Shown here: in pieces, positions 1 through 7,556 of the stretch
Position numbering within the stretch: position 1 is the first letter of the stretch
Layout of the letters: each line of letters starts with the position of its first letter
Assembly (NCBI GenBank): GCA_016788115.1
Contig: JAEURR010000005.1
Span: forward strand, 186,001-250,000
Source: Chthonomonas sp.
GTDB lineage: Bacteria; Armatimonadota; Fimbriimonadia; Fimbriimonadales; Fimbriimonadaceae
Length of the DNA stretch: 64,000 nucleotides
Reading direction: 5' to 3'
Made by a program: the position numbers and the translations under genes
The notes under the pieces: model-generated
What the model saw: the letters and a program-made list of their open reading frames with translations, nothing else
Told to the model about the DNA's origin: nothing
The model's database searches: none

Positions 1-546
1 GATCGAGCCGGGCATGCTCGGCACCGCCAGCTCCCACGCGAAGGCGAAGAGCAGGCAGAAGATCATCGACTTGTTGATGATCAGCGAAACGAACACGAAC
101 AGCACTACATACGCCAATGCCCCGACCGCAAACGCCACCAAGTCTCGTAGTACCAGCGAACTCATCGGGCCGACCCCGGGAATCACGATGCTGACGAGAA
201 TGAGAGACAGTGCGCCGATGACGAAGGTGATCGTCGCGGCGGCAAGGATTCTTCCCGTGAGCATCTTCCACCGGGCGACCGGGCGAGTGAGCAAGTACAC
301 GATGGTCTTCTGCTCGACTTCTTGGCTGGTGACAGCGGCCGAGAAGATGGCGCCCGCGAGCGCCAAGACACGGTACGAAAACAGGTTGCTCAGCTGAGCG
401 TAGGTTTCGCCCGGGGTGGTTGCTGTGAGCTCCGACTGAAGCCACCTGCTCAGAGCTGCAAGGAGCATCACCACGACAAGCCAAGTCATCACCCGGCCAG
501 GCCGTGTGAACAATCGAAGGGAACTACTGTAGATGTATCCGATCAT
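1..546 (-). CDS. ABC-2 type transporter permease, partial (3' end outside window)
   Basis: The left edge cuts this gene, so only the first 182 codons are seen. The ATG lies two bases after the stop of the upstream ATPase gene, so it is the last visible gene of a four-gene ABC operon. Hydrophobic segments fall at about residues 19-34, 56-74, 98-123, 136-156 and 160-172. Between the second and third is EQKTIVYLLTRPV, the kind of cytoplasmic loop found in ABC-2 membrane subunits. With the adjacent ATPase it should form an exporter in the inner membrane. The substrate cannot be told. Family assignment is by topology and context. Confidence 0.8.
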   Translation of the reverse strand, partial: MIGYIYSSSLRLFTRPGRVMTWLVVVMLLAALSRWLQSELTATTPGETYAQLSNLFSYRVLALAGAIFSAAVTSQEVEQKTIVYLLTRPVARWKMLTGRILAAATITFVIGALSLILVSIVIPGVGPMSSLVLRDLVAFAVGALAYVVLFVFVSLIINKSMIFCLLFAFAWELAVPSMPGSI

Positions 547-548
547 GT

Positions 549-1466
549 TCAGGCCTCCACCAGATACTGGTAGATCGACTCCAGGTTGTTGTCGGGGCTC
601 GTAAACCCAGTAACGCGCACCCCACCCGCGAGAATCACATGCTGCAATTCGGTGAAGAACTTGTCCAGATCACGGGTTTGAATCTCGATACACTTGTTGG
701 TTGGCTCAAAGCTCAGGTTCGTGACAAACGGAAGTCGTACCAAAGCTGAGGCAAGCTCGTTCGGCGTTTCAGTCTCGATGGAAACGCGGTGCGGAAACTT
801 ATCGATGAGTTCGCGAATCGTGCGCAAGTCGCCGCTCGCCAGCAGGCGGCCGCGGTGCAGCAGCAGAATGTTTCGAGTCATCTGCTCGACTTCGAACAGG
901 ATATGGCTGCTGACGACGATCGCTTTGCCTTGGCTGCCGAGCTGACCAAGTAGGTTCATCAGATCGCGTCGACCGACGGGGTCCAGCCCATTCAGTGGCT
1001 CGTCAAGGAGAATAATGTCCGGGTTGTGCAGCATCGCCTGGGCGAGCTTGATCCGCTGCCGCATGCCTTTGCTGTACCCGCGAATCTTGCCTGCCGCACG
1101 CTCGGCCATCCCGACCATGATCAGCTTTTCCTCGGTGCGCTTCTCGGCCACTTCCTTACTTAGGCCGTGCAGCCGTGCTAGGTGGTTCACAAACGCGCGG
1201 CCGGTCATGTCCTCGTAGAAGTTGTCGATCTCCGGGCAGTAGCCCATGATCCGGTGCACTTCCGGATTCGCAAAAGGCTCCATGCCCTTAACGAGGACCT
1301 TGCCGGTTGTGGGTCGGAGTTGGCCCGTGAGTACCTTGAGTAGCGTCGACTTGCCCGCCCCATTCTGGCCAAGCAGGGCCGTCACGCCCGCTGGGATCGT
1401 GCAGGTGATGTCATTCATCCCGATGACCTCGCCGTACCAACGGGACGCGTTCTGGAACTCGATCAT
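549..1466 (-). CDS. ABC transporter ATP-binding protein
   Basis: A 305-residue ATPase with Walker A GQNGAGKST at residues 33-41, the signature YSKGMRQR at 131-138 and Walker B IILLDE at 151-156. The YSxGMxQR signature and long C-terminal extension fit the ABC-2 exporter type (NatA/CcmA-like). The frame is open further upstream, but the ATG chosen here overlaps the stop of the preceding permease gene as ATGA, the usual sign of translational coupling. It probably powers the permease that follows it. Substrate unknown. Confidence 0.92.
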   Translation of the reverse strand: MIEFQNASRWYGEVIGMNDITCTIPAGVTALLGQNGAGKSTLLKVLTGQLRPTTGKVLVKGMEPFANPEVHRIMGYCPEIDNFYEDMTGRAFVNHLARLHGLSKEVAEKRTEEKLIMVGMAERAAGKIRGYSKGMRQRIKLAQAMLHNPDIILLDEPLNGLDPVGRRDLMNLLGQLGSQGKAIVVSSHILFEVEQMTRNILLLHRGRLLASGDLRTIRELIDKFPHRVSIETETPNELASALVRLPFVTNLSFEPTNKCIEIQTRDLDKFFTELQHVILAGGVRVTGFTSPDNNLESIYQYLVEA

Positions 1467-2458
1467 TGGACCACCTCCACCGCGCGGATCCGTCTCCAGG
1501 CGATCCCCAACGACCCGACGACCACGACCAGGGCCAACCCCACCCAAATGCCTAACGTAGGTGCGTGGATCGCGGGGAGTCCCGAATTCTGGAGGAGCGA
1601 GTAGTTGGTGCCCTTGAAGCCCATCACGTGCTTGGCCAGGCCGTTCACGATCCCGTCAATGCTCAGATGGAACATGTTCACAAAGCCCTGGGCAGGGGCG
1701 AAGTCCTGAGCCATCTGGCGACGGGATGGACGATCGGGCTCGTGACCGAACATCTGCATCATCAAGACCATCTGCACGGCCTTGGTGAAGAGGTTCGACA
1801 GGAAATACGTCGCTGCTAGCACAGCACCTGCGATGCGGCCCTGATTAAACATGCTGCTGATCCCCACAACCAGACTCGCATAGATCGCGGCGATGATCGG
1901 AAGCGCAGCGATCAGACGCAGGGGGACCCACGGATCGCGGGAAATGAACCCGTAGTCCAGATAGGTCAGCGACCCATAGAGCAAGAAGAATAGGTGCGGA
2001 ACGCTGTACGCAATGAGAATGGACAAGAAGATGCCGAGCCACTTTCCGAAGAGGTAATCGGCCTTCGTGCATCGTCTACTCAGGTACACGAGCAAGGCGT
2101 TCGAGCGGTTGTCATTGGCGATGCTGCCCGCCCCGCACATGAGCGCCATGAACAGCAGGAAGATCTGTCCGAACTGCATGGCGTGGAGCATTTGATCTCC
2201 CCATTGGACGCGCTGGAAGAACGTGTTCGCACGATGGATTCCATTGCCTTGCCCCTGCACCGCGATCTGCTCGAACACGTACACGGTGATGATCAGGATG
2301 AGATACCACCAGCCCGAGAATGCGGTCAGCACCCAAAGGCCCCGCTTCTTCAGGTTGACTTTGAGAATCTGCCGGGCGATCGCCCACCAGGGTCCGCGGG
2401 ACAGCAGTTTGCTGGATAGCGCGTTGCGATAGCTGAGATCAAAGACCGGTGAACTCAT
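1463..2458 (-). CDS. ABC-2 type transporter permease
   Basis: A 331-residue membrane protein with about six hydrophobic helices. The motif RSNALLVYLSRRCTKADYL between the second and third resembles the cytoplasmic loop of ABC-2 subunits. Its ATG overlaps the stop of the upstream ATPase (ATGA) and its own TGA overlaps the next ATPase start, so four genes in the order ATPase-permease-ATPase-permease are translated as one unit. This arrangement suggests two related exporters, or one four-subunit complex. Substrate not evident. Confidence 0.85.
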   Translation of the reverse strand: MSSPVFDLSYRNALSSKLLSRGPWWAIARQILKVNLKKRGLWVLTAFSGWWYLILIITVYVFEQIAVQGQGNGIHRANTFFQRVQWGDQMLHAMQFGQIFLLFMALMCGAGSIANDNRSNALLVYLSRRCTKADYLFGKWLGIFLSILIAYSVPHLFFLLYGSLTYLDYGFISRDPWVPLRLIAALPIIAAIYASLVVGISSMFNQGRIAGAVLAATYFLSNLFTKAVQMVLMMQMFGHEPDRPSRRQMAQDFAPAQGFVNMFHLSIDGIVNGLAKHVMGFKGTNYSLLQNSGLPAIHAPTLGIWVGLALVVVVGSLGIAWRRIRAVEVVQ

Positions 2459-3369
2459 CGAAGCACCTCCAAGAACACTTCCTCAAGTGAGCGGTGCGCT
2501 AGCCTTACGCTCCTGATCTGTGACCCGGTCTCCGCCGCACACTGCAGCAGGAATCGAGTCACCTCCTCCGGGGTTCCGGGGGCGACGATCCGGGTGCTAT
2601 GGGCATCCGACTGGATCACTTGACCTGACCGCTGCCGCACCAGATCCAGGAATGCCGTGTTCGACTCGCGCAGCTCCACGTCCACGGGCCAGCCTTCGAG
2701 CGAAGTTAAGTCGCTGATCGCGCCCTGTGACCGGAGTTCGCCGCGCAGGACGACTACGATCTTTTCGCATGTCCGTTCAATGTCCGGGAGCAAGTGACTT
2801 GAGACGATCACGTTCATCCCCTTGGTGCGGGTGATGTCGATGATCAGATCGAGCATTTCGTCGCGACCCTTCGGGTCGAGGCCGTTGGTGGGTTCGTCCA
2901 GCAGCAAAAGCTTTGGGCCGTGTACCAACGCTTGGGCGAGCTTAACTCTTTGCTTCATGCCGGTCGAGTAGGTCTCCACCAGTCGGTAGCGAGCCTCCCC
3001 CAGGCCGGAGTACTCCAACACCTCGTGGGCTCGGCGCAACGCCTCGGAAGGGCTCAGTCCAGAGAGTTCGCCCGCGTAAGCCACGAATCCGACTCCACTC
3101 ATGCCAGGAATGTGGCAATCCTGCTCCGGCATGTAGCCGACGACGGATCGGATATCGGCCGGATGCGTGGCAATGTCTAACCCCAGAACGGAGGCAGTCC
3201 CTCCCGCGGGCTTCACGAGCCCCAAAAGCGTCTTGATGAGCGTGGACTTCCCCGCACCGTTGGGTCCCAGGAGCCCAACACAGCCCTCCGGCACCTCTAC
3301 GGAAAACTGGTTCAGAGCGACGAATCGCCCGTACTGAACGGTGAGGTTATGAATGGAGGCAACCGGCAT
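2455..3369 (-). CDS. ABC transporter ATP-binding protein
   Basis: A 304-residue ATPase that opens the four-gene ABC operon. Walker A GPNGAGKST spans residues 35-43, the signature YSTGMKQR 134-141 and Walker B LLLLDE 154-159, with SSHLL as switch region. The C-terminal 90 residues are the variable extension common in ABC-2 exporters. The ATG sits eight bases after a TAAAGT box on the same strand and has no clear Shine-Dalgarno sequence, so the operon mRNA may be leaderless. Paralogous to the second ATPase of the operon. Confidence 0.92.
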   Translation of the reverse strand: MPVASIHNLTVQYGRFVALNQFSVEVPEGCVGLLGPNGAGKSTLIKTLLGLVKPAGGTASVLGLDIATHPADIRSVVGYMPEQDCHIPGMSGVGFVAYAGELSGLSPSEALRRAHEVLEYSGLGEARYRLVETYSTGMKQRVKLAQALVHGPKLLLLDEPTNGLDPKGRDEMLDLIIDITRTKGMNVIVSSHLLPDIERTCEKIVVVLRGELRSQGAISDLTSLEGWPVDVELRESNTAFLDLVRQRSGQVIQSDAHSTRIVAPGTPEEVTRFLLQCAAETGSQIRSVRLAHRSLEEVFLEVLR

Positions 3370-3377
3370 ACTTTGAC

Positions 3378-3383
3378 ACTTTA
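3378..3383 (-). promoter_or_regulatory. -10 box TAAAGT of the ABC operon
   Basis: Read on the minus strand, TAAAGT ends eight bases before the ATG of the first ATPase gene. No -35 match is obvious. Position suggests transcription starting at or just before the start codon. Confidence 0.45.
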
Positions 3384-3425
3384 CAACCTAAGGGCAATTC
3401 AAGTTCCGGCGAACGTCCCGTTGAC

Positions 3426-4541
3426 CTATTCGATGAACTCGTCGCCACTCGGCGGGCGCTTGAGAAACGCCTCGATGAAACCATCGATGTCGCCGTCCAT
3501 GACTCCGATCGTGTTACCGGTCTCGTGACCCGTTCGATGATCCTTGACCATCGTATACGGCTGCATCACATAGCTCCGGATCTGGCGACCCCACGCCGCT
3601 GGACCCCCGTCGCCCTTCAATTCCTTGAGCTTGTCCGCTGACTGAACGCGCTGCACTTCGGCCAAGCGCGCCGCGAGGACCGACATGGCGGACGCTCGGT
3701 TTTTGTGCTGCGACCGTTCGTTTTGGCACTGCACCACGATTCCGGTGGGGATGTGGGTGATGCGGATCGCCGATTCGGTTTTGTTGACGTGCTGTCCACC
3801 GGCACCGCCCGCGCGCAACGTTTCAACCTTGAGATCATCCGGGTTGATGTCGACTTCACTCTCTTCAACTTCTGGAAGTACTTCGACCTTGGCGAACGAC
3901 GTGTGTCGTCGCGCATTGGCATCGAACGGCGAGATGCGCACCAGTCGATGCACCCCGTTCTCGGCCTTTAGATAGCCATAGGCGTTTGGACCCTGGATCG
4001 AAATCTGTACTCCGCGGTAACCCACCACATCACCCGGGGTCTCGCTGAGCAATTCCACCTTGTAGTTCTTGAGTTCCGCCCAGCGCAGGTACATGCGGTA
4101 GAGCATCGATGCCCAGTCGCACGCCTCGCTTCCTCCGGCTCCCGCGTTGATTTCTAGGAGTGCATTGCGGTCGTCAAACTCGCCGCCGAGCAACGTCTGC
4201 AACTCGTACGCGTCGATGTCCTTCACCAACTGAAGGGCCATTTGGTCGGCCTCTTTCTCGATGTCCTCTGAGGGCTCAGCGCGCAGCATTTCGTACAGCT
4301 CGCGCACATCTTGCTCCGCCTTGAGCAGGTTGTCGAGAGGAGTGAGGCGACCCTTGAGAGAACTCAGTCTTCGAAGAAGTTTGTTGGCAGCAGAAGGATC
4401 GTCCCAAAGTGTAGGGCTCGCGGACTGCTCTTCCAACTCCGCAATCTGACTCTGCAGGCGCGGTCGATCCAAGTGAACCGCTACCGACTCAAGCCGAGCC
4501 CGCGCTTCATCAAAAGCGTTTTGCTGTTCCAGGTTCAGCAT
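3426..4541 (-). CDS. prfB: Peptide chain release factor 2
   Basis: Class I release factor for UGA/UAA stop codons. With the ATG chosen, the protein is 371 residues, the tripeptide anticodon SPF is at 204-206 and the catalytic GGQ at 248-250, nearly the same positions as in E. coli RF2. A GTG 33 bases further upstream would add eleven residues with no counterpart in the family. The region where many prfB genes carry a programmed +1 frameshift (the HLDRPRLQ segment, about residue 24) is continuous here, with no in-frame UGA, so that autoregulation is absent. Cytoplasmic, acts on the ribosome. Confidence 0.96.
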   Translation of the reverse strand: MLNLEQQNAFDEARARLESVAVHLDRPRLQSQIAELEEQSASPTLWDDPSAANKLLRRLSSLKGRLTPLDNLLKAEQDVRELYEMLRAEPSEDIEKEADQMALQLVKDIDAYELQTLLGGEFDDRNALLEINAGAGGSEACDWASMLYRMYLRWAELKNYKVELLSETPGDVVGYRGVQISIQGPNAYGYLKAENGVHRLVRISPFDANARRHTSFAKVEVLPEVEESEVDINPDDLKVETLRAGGAGGQHVNKTESAIRITHIPTGIVVQCQNERSQHKNRASAMSVLAARLAEVQRVQSADKLKELKGDGGPAAWGRQIRSYVMQPYTMVKDHRTGHETGNTIGVMDGDIDGFIEAFLKRPPSGDEFIE

Positions 4542-4593
4542 CAACCGAAGAGGATACCGCTGCAAGGTCCCCACCCGCTGAACTAAGGTGCGT

Positions 4594-4599
4594 CATAAT
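4594..4599 (+). promoter_or_regulatory. -10 box CATAAT
   Basis: CATAAT lies eight bases before the ATG at 4608, in the short divergent gap next to prfB. GGAAGG follows directly and could also serve as a very close ribosome site. Confidence 0.4.
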
Positions 4600-4607
4600 C
4601 GGAAGGT

Positions 4608-5213
4608 ATGGCGGATGCGGCAGTCGTTTGGCAGGAAGTGATGCCCTACGTAAAGAATCGGGTGACGGGTGTGGGTCTTTGGACCGCGCTCAACCAGAGC
4701 GTTGCCGTCGCGTACGAGGGTGACCAGTTCGTTATTGGAGTCCCCCACGAGAGCGGTGATCTCGCCGGTCACCTGCGCATGCAGTCCACGAAGTTGATCA
4801 TCGAGCGGTCGCTTGCCGACGTGCTGATGAAGAATGTGCACCTGCGCGTCATCGAAGGGATCAGCTCGCACGATTGGGAACTCGTCAAGCGAAAGGACGA
4901 AGAGGCAAAGCGACTGCAAGAGGCGGCTCTGCAGCGTGTGCAAGCCGAAGTTGCGGCGCGGAGCAGCTGGGAAGGAATCTACGAACAGATCAGCCGGCAG
5001 TGGGCGAGCATGCCCAACAAGTCGCTGCCCCAGAACCGCTCCAAGTTCTACCACGAGGCAATCCGATTGCTCAAAGAAGCGCTCAGAACCCACTCGGTGG
5101 AAGACGATCTAAACGAGCGTAACTTCGCCCGGTGCATCGAGCGTGTGGCCCAGTACACCGAGATCCCCAGCGCAATGGTCGCCTACGATCTCTTGCACCG
5201 AAACCCGTCCTAA
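4608..5213 (+). CDS. Hypothetical protein with DnaA-N-like N-terminal domain
   Basis: A 201-residue protein. Residues about 7-85 (starting VWQEVMPYVKNRV, with FVIGVPHESGDLAGHL near the middle) resemble DnaA domain I: a tryptophan after the first helix start, a hydrophobic strand pair and a VP-x-E turn. A charged helical stretch follows (about 88-120), then a second, unrecognised domain ending LLHRNPS. There is no AAA+ ATPase or DNA-binding domain, so it is not a replication initiator. DnaA domain I is a protein-interaction module (helicase loading, self-assembly). A role as a partner or modulator of DnaA would be inference. Its stop is four bases before the MBL gene. Confidence 0.6.
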   Translation: MADAAVVWQEVMPYVKNRVTGVGLWTALNQSVAVAYEGDQFVIGVPHESGDLAGHLRMQSTKLIIERSLADVLMKNVHLRVIEGISSHDWELVKRKDEEAKRLQEAALQRVQAEVAARSSWEGIYEQISRQWASMPNKSLPQNRSKFYHEAIRLLKEALRTHSVEDDLNERNFARCIERVAQYTEIPSAMVAYDLLHRNPS

Positions 5214-5217
5214 CCAC

Positions 5218-5985
5218 ATGGTTGAGGCGGTTATTCTCGGTTCGGGAACCAGCAATGGAGTGCCGACGCTCGGCGTCGAGTACTCGGCGGAGTTCCTCGC
5301 CAAGCCTAAGAATCACCGCACTCGTTCCAGCCTGCTGTTGCGGGGTCCGGAGGGCAATCTGCTGGTCGATTGCAGCCCTGAAATGCGGTTGCAGCTTCTC
5401 CGCGAAGATGTCAGCCAAGTGGACGCGGTGATCATCACGCACACGCATGCGGACCACATCATGGGCATGGACGACCTCCGCGCATTTGTTCTGAAGACGG
5501 GGCGCGACATGCCCGTCTATGCCTACCCTGAGCACCAGGTGGATATCCGTCGCGTGTTCGCCTATGCTTTCGCCGAACTCCCGCCCGGCATCGAAGTCCC
5601 GCGCTTCGAGTTGATGGACTTGCCCCCGGTACTAAAGACTTGCGGAATGGAGGTGCAGAGCTTCCGCGTTCGGCACGGCGCAACGGAGGTTGCCGCGCTG
5701 AAGGTGAACCGCTTCGGCTACATCACGGACGTGAGCGAGATCCCGGCGGAGGTCTGGCCGCACTTTTGCGACCTGGACACTCTGGTCATCGACGCGGTGC
5801 GGCGCCGCCCTCACCCAAACCATCTCCACTTTGCACGGGCCATCGAGGTCGCCGAGCAACTCGGGGCAAAGATGACCTACTTCACCCACCTGAGCCACGA
5901 CTACGATCACGATATCACCGAGCGGGACGAGTTGCCCCCCACCATACGGTTAGCCTTCGATGGCTTGCGCATCGACATTCTGTAG
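5218..5985 (+). CDS. MBL-fold metal-dependent hydrolase, PhnP-like
   Basis: A 255-residue metallo-beta-lactamase fold protein. The N-terminus has the GSGTSNGVP signature of the PhnP-like branch, and the metal site HTHADH is at residues 75-80 (His75, His77, Asp79, His80). Further ligands are likely in the YITD and LSHDYDH segments. Related enzymes hydrolyse cyclic phosphodiesters or act as phosphodiesterases. The actual substrate is not clear because no phosphonate genes are nearby. The ATG four bases after the previous stop was chosen over an upstream in-frame ATG inside that gene. A paralog-like MBL gene lies at 23073-23879. Confidence 0.85.
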   Translation: MVEAVILGSGTSNGVPTLGVEYSAEFLAKPKNHRTRSSLLLRGPEGNLLVDCSPEMRLQLLREDVSQVDAVIITHTHADHIMGMDDLRAFVLKTGRDMPVYAYPEHQVDIRRVFAYAFAELPPGIEVPRFELMDLPPVLKTCGMEVQSFRVRHGATEVAALKVNRFGYITDVSEIPAEVWPHFCDLDTLVIDAVRRRPHPNHLHFARAIEVAEQLGAKMTYFTHLSHDYDHDITERDELPPTIRLAFDGLRIDIL

Positions 5986-6134
5986 GGTGAAATCGCGAAG
6001 CGAAAGTCGATTTCTAACCCTTAGGTTAAAATTTCTCGAAAAGTTCTTAGGTTTGGCCTAATCATTCGGGTGGAATCGTCCAATAGCATTCCTAACAGGG
6101 GGTCTGTCGCCTTCTAGAGGGGAAGTTATTTCGT

Positions 6135-6401
6135 ATGCCAAAAGTTGTCGGAGGAATCTTAGCTCTGATTGCACTTGGCGCGAGCATGCTTGCCGAAGTC
6201 GACCCGATCACCTGCCTGACACGAGGCCTCATTGCTTACTGGGTGGGTTCGATTTTCACCCAACTATGGTATGTCTTCTTTACAATACGAGTTCAGAAGG
6301 CATCTGAATTGGCAACAGAGGACGCGGAAGCGGTACAGTCTGGGGAACCGGAACCCTCGGATCAGGATGAAATAACCGAACCGGTAGCAAAAGCATCGTA
6401 G
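6135..6401 (+). CDS. Small membrane protein upstream of the sigma factor
   Basis: An 88-residue protein with two hydrophobic segments (about 4-20 and 32-52) and an acidic, flexible tail rich in Glu, Asp and Pro. A purine-rich stretch AGAGGGGAAG lies about ten bases before the ATG. It ends 14 bases before the sigma factor gene, so the two are probably cotranscribed. No family recognised. A membrane-linked partner of the sigma factor is possible but unproven. Confidence 0.65.
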   Translation: MPKVVGGILALIALGASMLAEVDPITCLTRGLIAYWVGSIFTQLWYVFFTIRVQKASELATEDAEAVQSGEPEPSDQDEITEPVAKAS

Positions 6402-6415
6402 GTTGGTGAACAAGG

Positions 6416-7195
6416 ATGGCTCTTTCGCCCGAACAATTGAAGCGTGCCTGGGTTGATTTCAAGGTCTACAAAGACCCGAATGCTCGTGTCGAGCTGATCA
6501 ACCACTACTCTTACCTCGTGAAGATCACCGCTGGCCGATTGGTCACTTCGATCCCTGGTGGCCTCGACCGAGAAGACTTGGTCGGAGCTGGAGTGATTGG
6601 GCTCATCAAGAGCGTCGATCAGTTTGACCCTACTCGCGACGTCAAGTTCGAGACCTACGCCATCGCGCTTGTTCGCGGTGCAATTCTCGAAATGTTACGC
6701 GACGAGGACTGGGTTCCACGTTCCATCCGAGAAAAGCTTAAGGCGCTCGACCGCGCCCAGATGGCTCTCGAAAGCAAGAATGGACGCCCGGCGACGGAGC
6801 GTGAGCTGGCCGAGAACCTTGGCATCAGCGACGTAGAAGTCAGCGAACTCCTCGTCCGCCTGGGCCGAACCAACGTTTACAGCCTCGACGACGTACTCTC
6901 GACCGGCGATGGCGACGACAACATCAACTTCGTGGACATGATCGTCGATCAGGGGGCGAGCACGGCCGCCGAAACCGAAGGACGCGAAGTCCGACGGATT
7001 ATGTCGGCGGGCATCGATCGGCTTCCTGAGCGCGAACGACTTGTCGTCGCGCTTTATTACTTTGAAGGGCTGACCTTCAAAGAGATCGGCAAGGTACTCG
7101 GCGTCAGTGAATCGCGCGTGTATCAACTGCACACCCAGGCGATGACCCGCATGCGCAACTTTATGCGCGAGCAGGGAGCCGCTCCGGTCGCATAA
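6416..7195 (+). CDS. RNA polymerase sigma factor, FliA/WhiG (sigma-28) family
   Basis: A 259-residue sigma-70 family factor with regions 2, 3 and 4 in order. Region 2 contains GGLDREDLVGAGVIGL and FETYAIALVRGAILEMLR, typical of the FliA/WhiG branch. Region 3 follows with VPRSIREK, and region 4 carries the helix-turn-helix LTFKEIGKVLGVSESRVYQL near the C-terminus. The family drives flagellar genes in Proteobacteria and sporulation genes in Streptomyces. No flagellar gene is in view, so the regulon here may concern pili or the envelope, which is inference. A broken reading frame follows directly after its stop. Confidence 0.93.
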   Translation: MALSPEQLKRAWVDFKVYKDPNARVELINHYSYLVKITAGRLVTSIPGGLDREDLVGAGVIGLIKSVDQFDPTRDVKFETYAIALVRGAILEMLRDEDWVPRSIREKLKALDRAQMALESKNGRPATERELAENLGISDVEVSELLVRLGRTNVYSLDDVLSTGDGDDNINFVDMIVDQGASTAAETEGREVRRIMSAGIDRLPERERLVVALYYFEGLTFKEIGKVLGVSESRVYQLHTQAMTRMRNFMREQGAAPVA

Positions 7196-7200
7196 CGGTG

Positions 7201-7435
7201 GTGCCCTATAGGCGAAATCGATCCTGTACGTCCGCTCACGCATCTGTCTGATCAGCAAGCGCACGATCGGTTGGTCATTCGTGCGCGCGAAGAGCAACGA
7301 CGCCATCCGCAGCAGCACACCCCGGAGGACCCGCAGGATGTGGTGGAATTGCACGCCGACGAAGAACCCGAGACGGCGGTCCACCTCATCTTTGGGCCTG
7401 ATGCTTCCCCCGGACACCTGGACATTTCTGCCTGA
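7201..7435 (+). pseudogene. Small acidic ORF without a usable start, probably frameshifted at its first codons
   Basis: Directly behind the sigma factor, in the same frame as it, runs an uninterrupted protein-like frame from about 7199 to the TGA at 7433-7435. It reads IGEIDPVRPL at the start and then a charged, Gln/His/Glu-rich chain ending LDISA. Codons show G or C at third positions like the neighbours. There is no ATG, GTG or TTG near the front in this frame, but GTG at 7201 is followed by CCC; with one C fewer it would read GTG CCT ATA GGC into this frame. Either a one-base indel (real or a sequencing error) or an unusual start (ATA at 7208) is implied. Function unknown. Confidence 0.45.
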
Positions 7436-7556
7436 TTCACCGAAGATTGAATGGGCCAGGCACGAATCTTGCCTTCGCGGTGTTGAACCCTCGCGGTAGG
7501 TTCGTCAATCCTGCGTGGGGTACCCTAACGCCAGCATTCTTGCGGAGATAAACAGT

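Noticed and set aside
4460-4541. Programmed frameshift in prfB
   Set aside because: The region that carries the in-frame UGA in many prfB genes is one continuous frame here.
5989-6014. Inverted repeat GAAATCG / CGATTTC after the first MBL gene as a terminator
   Set aside because: Only seven weak base pairs with a 12-base loop and no T-tract.
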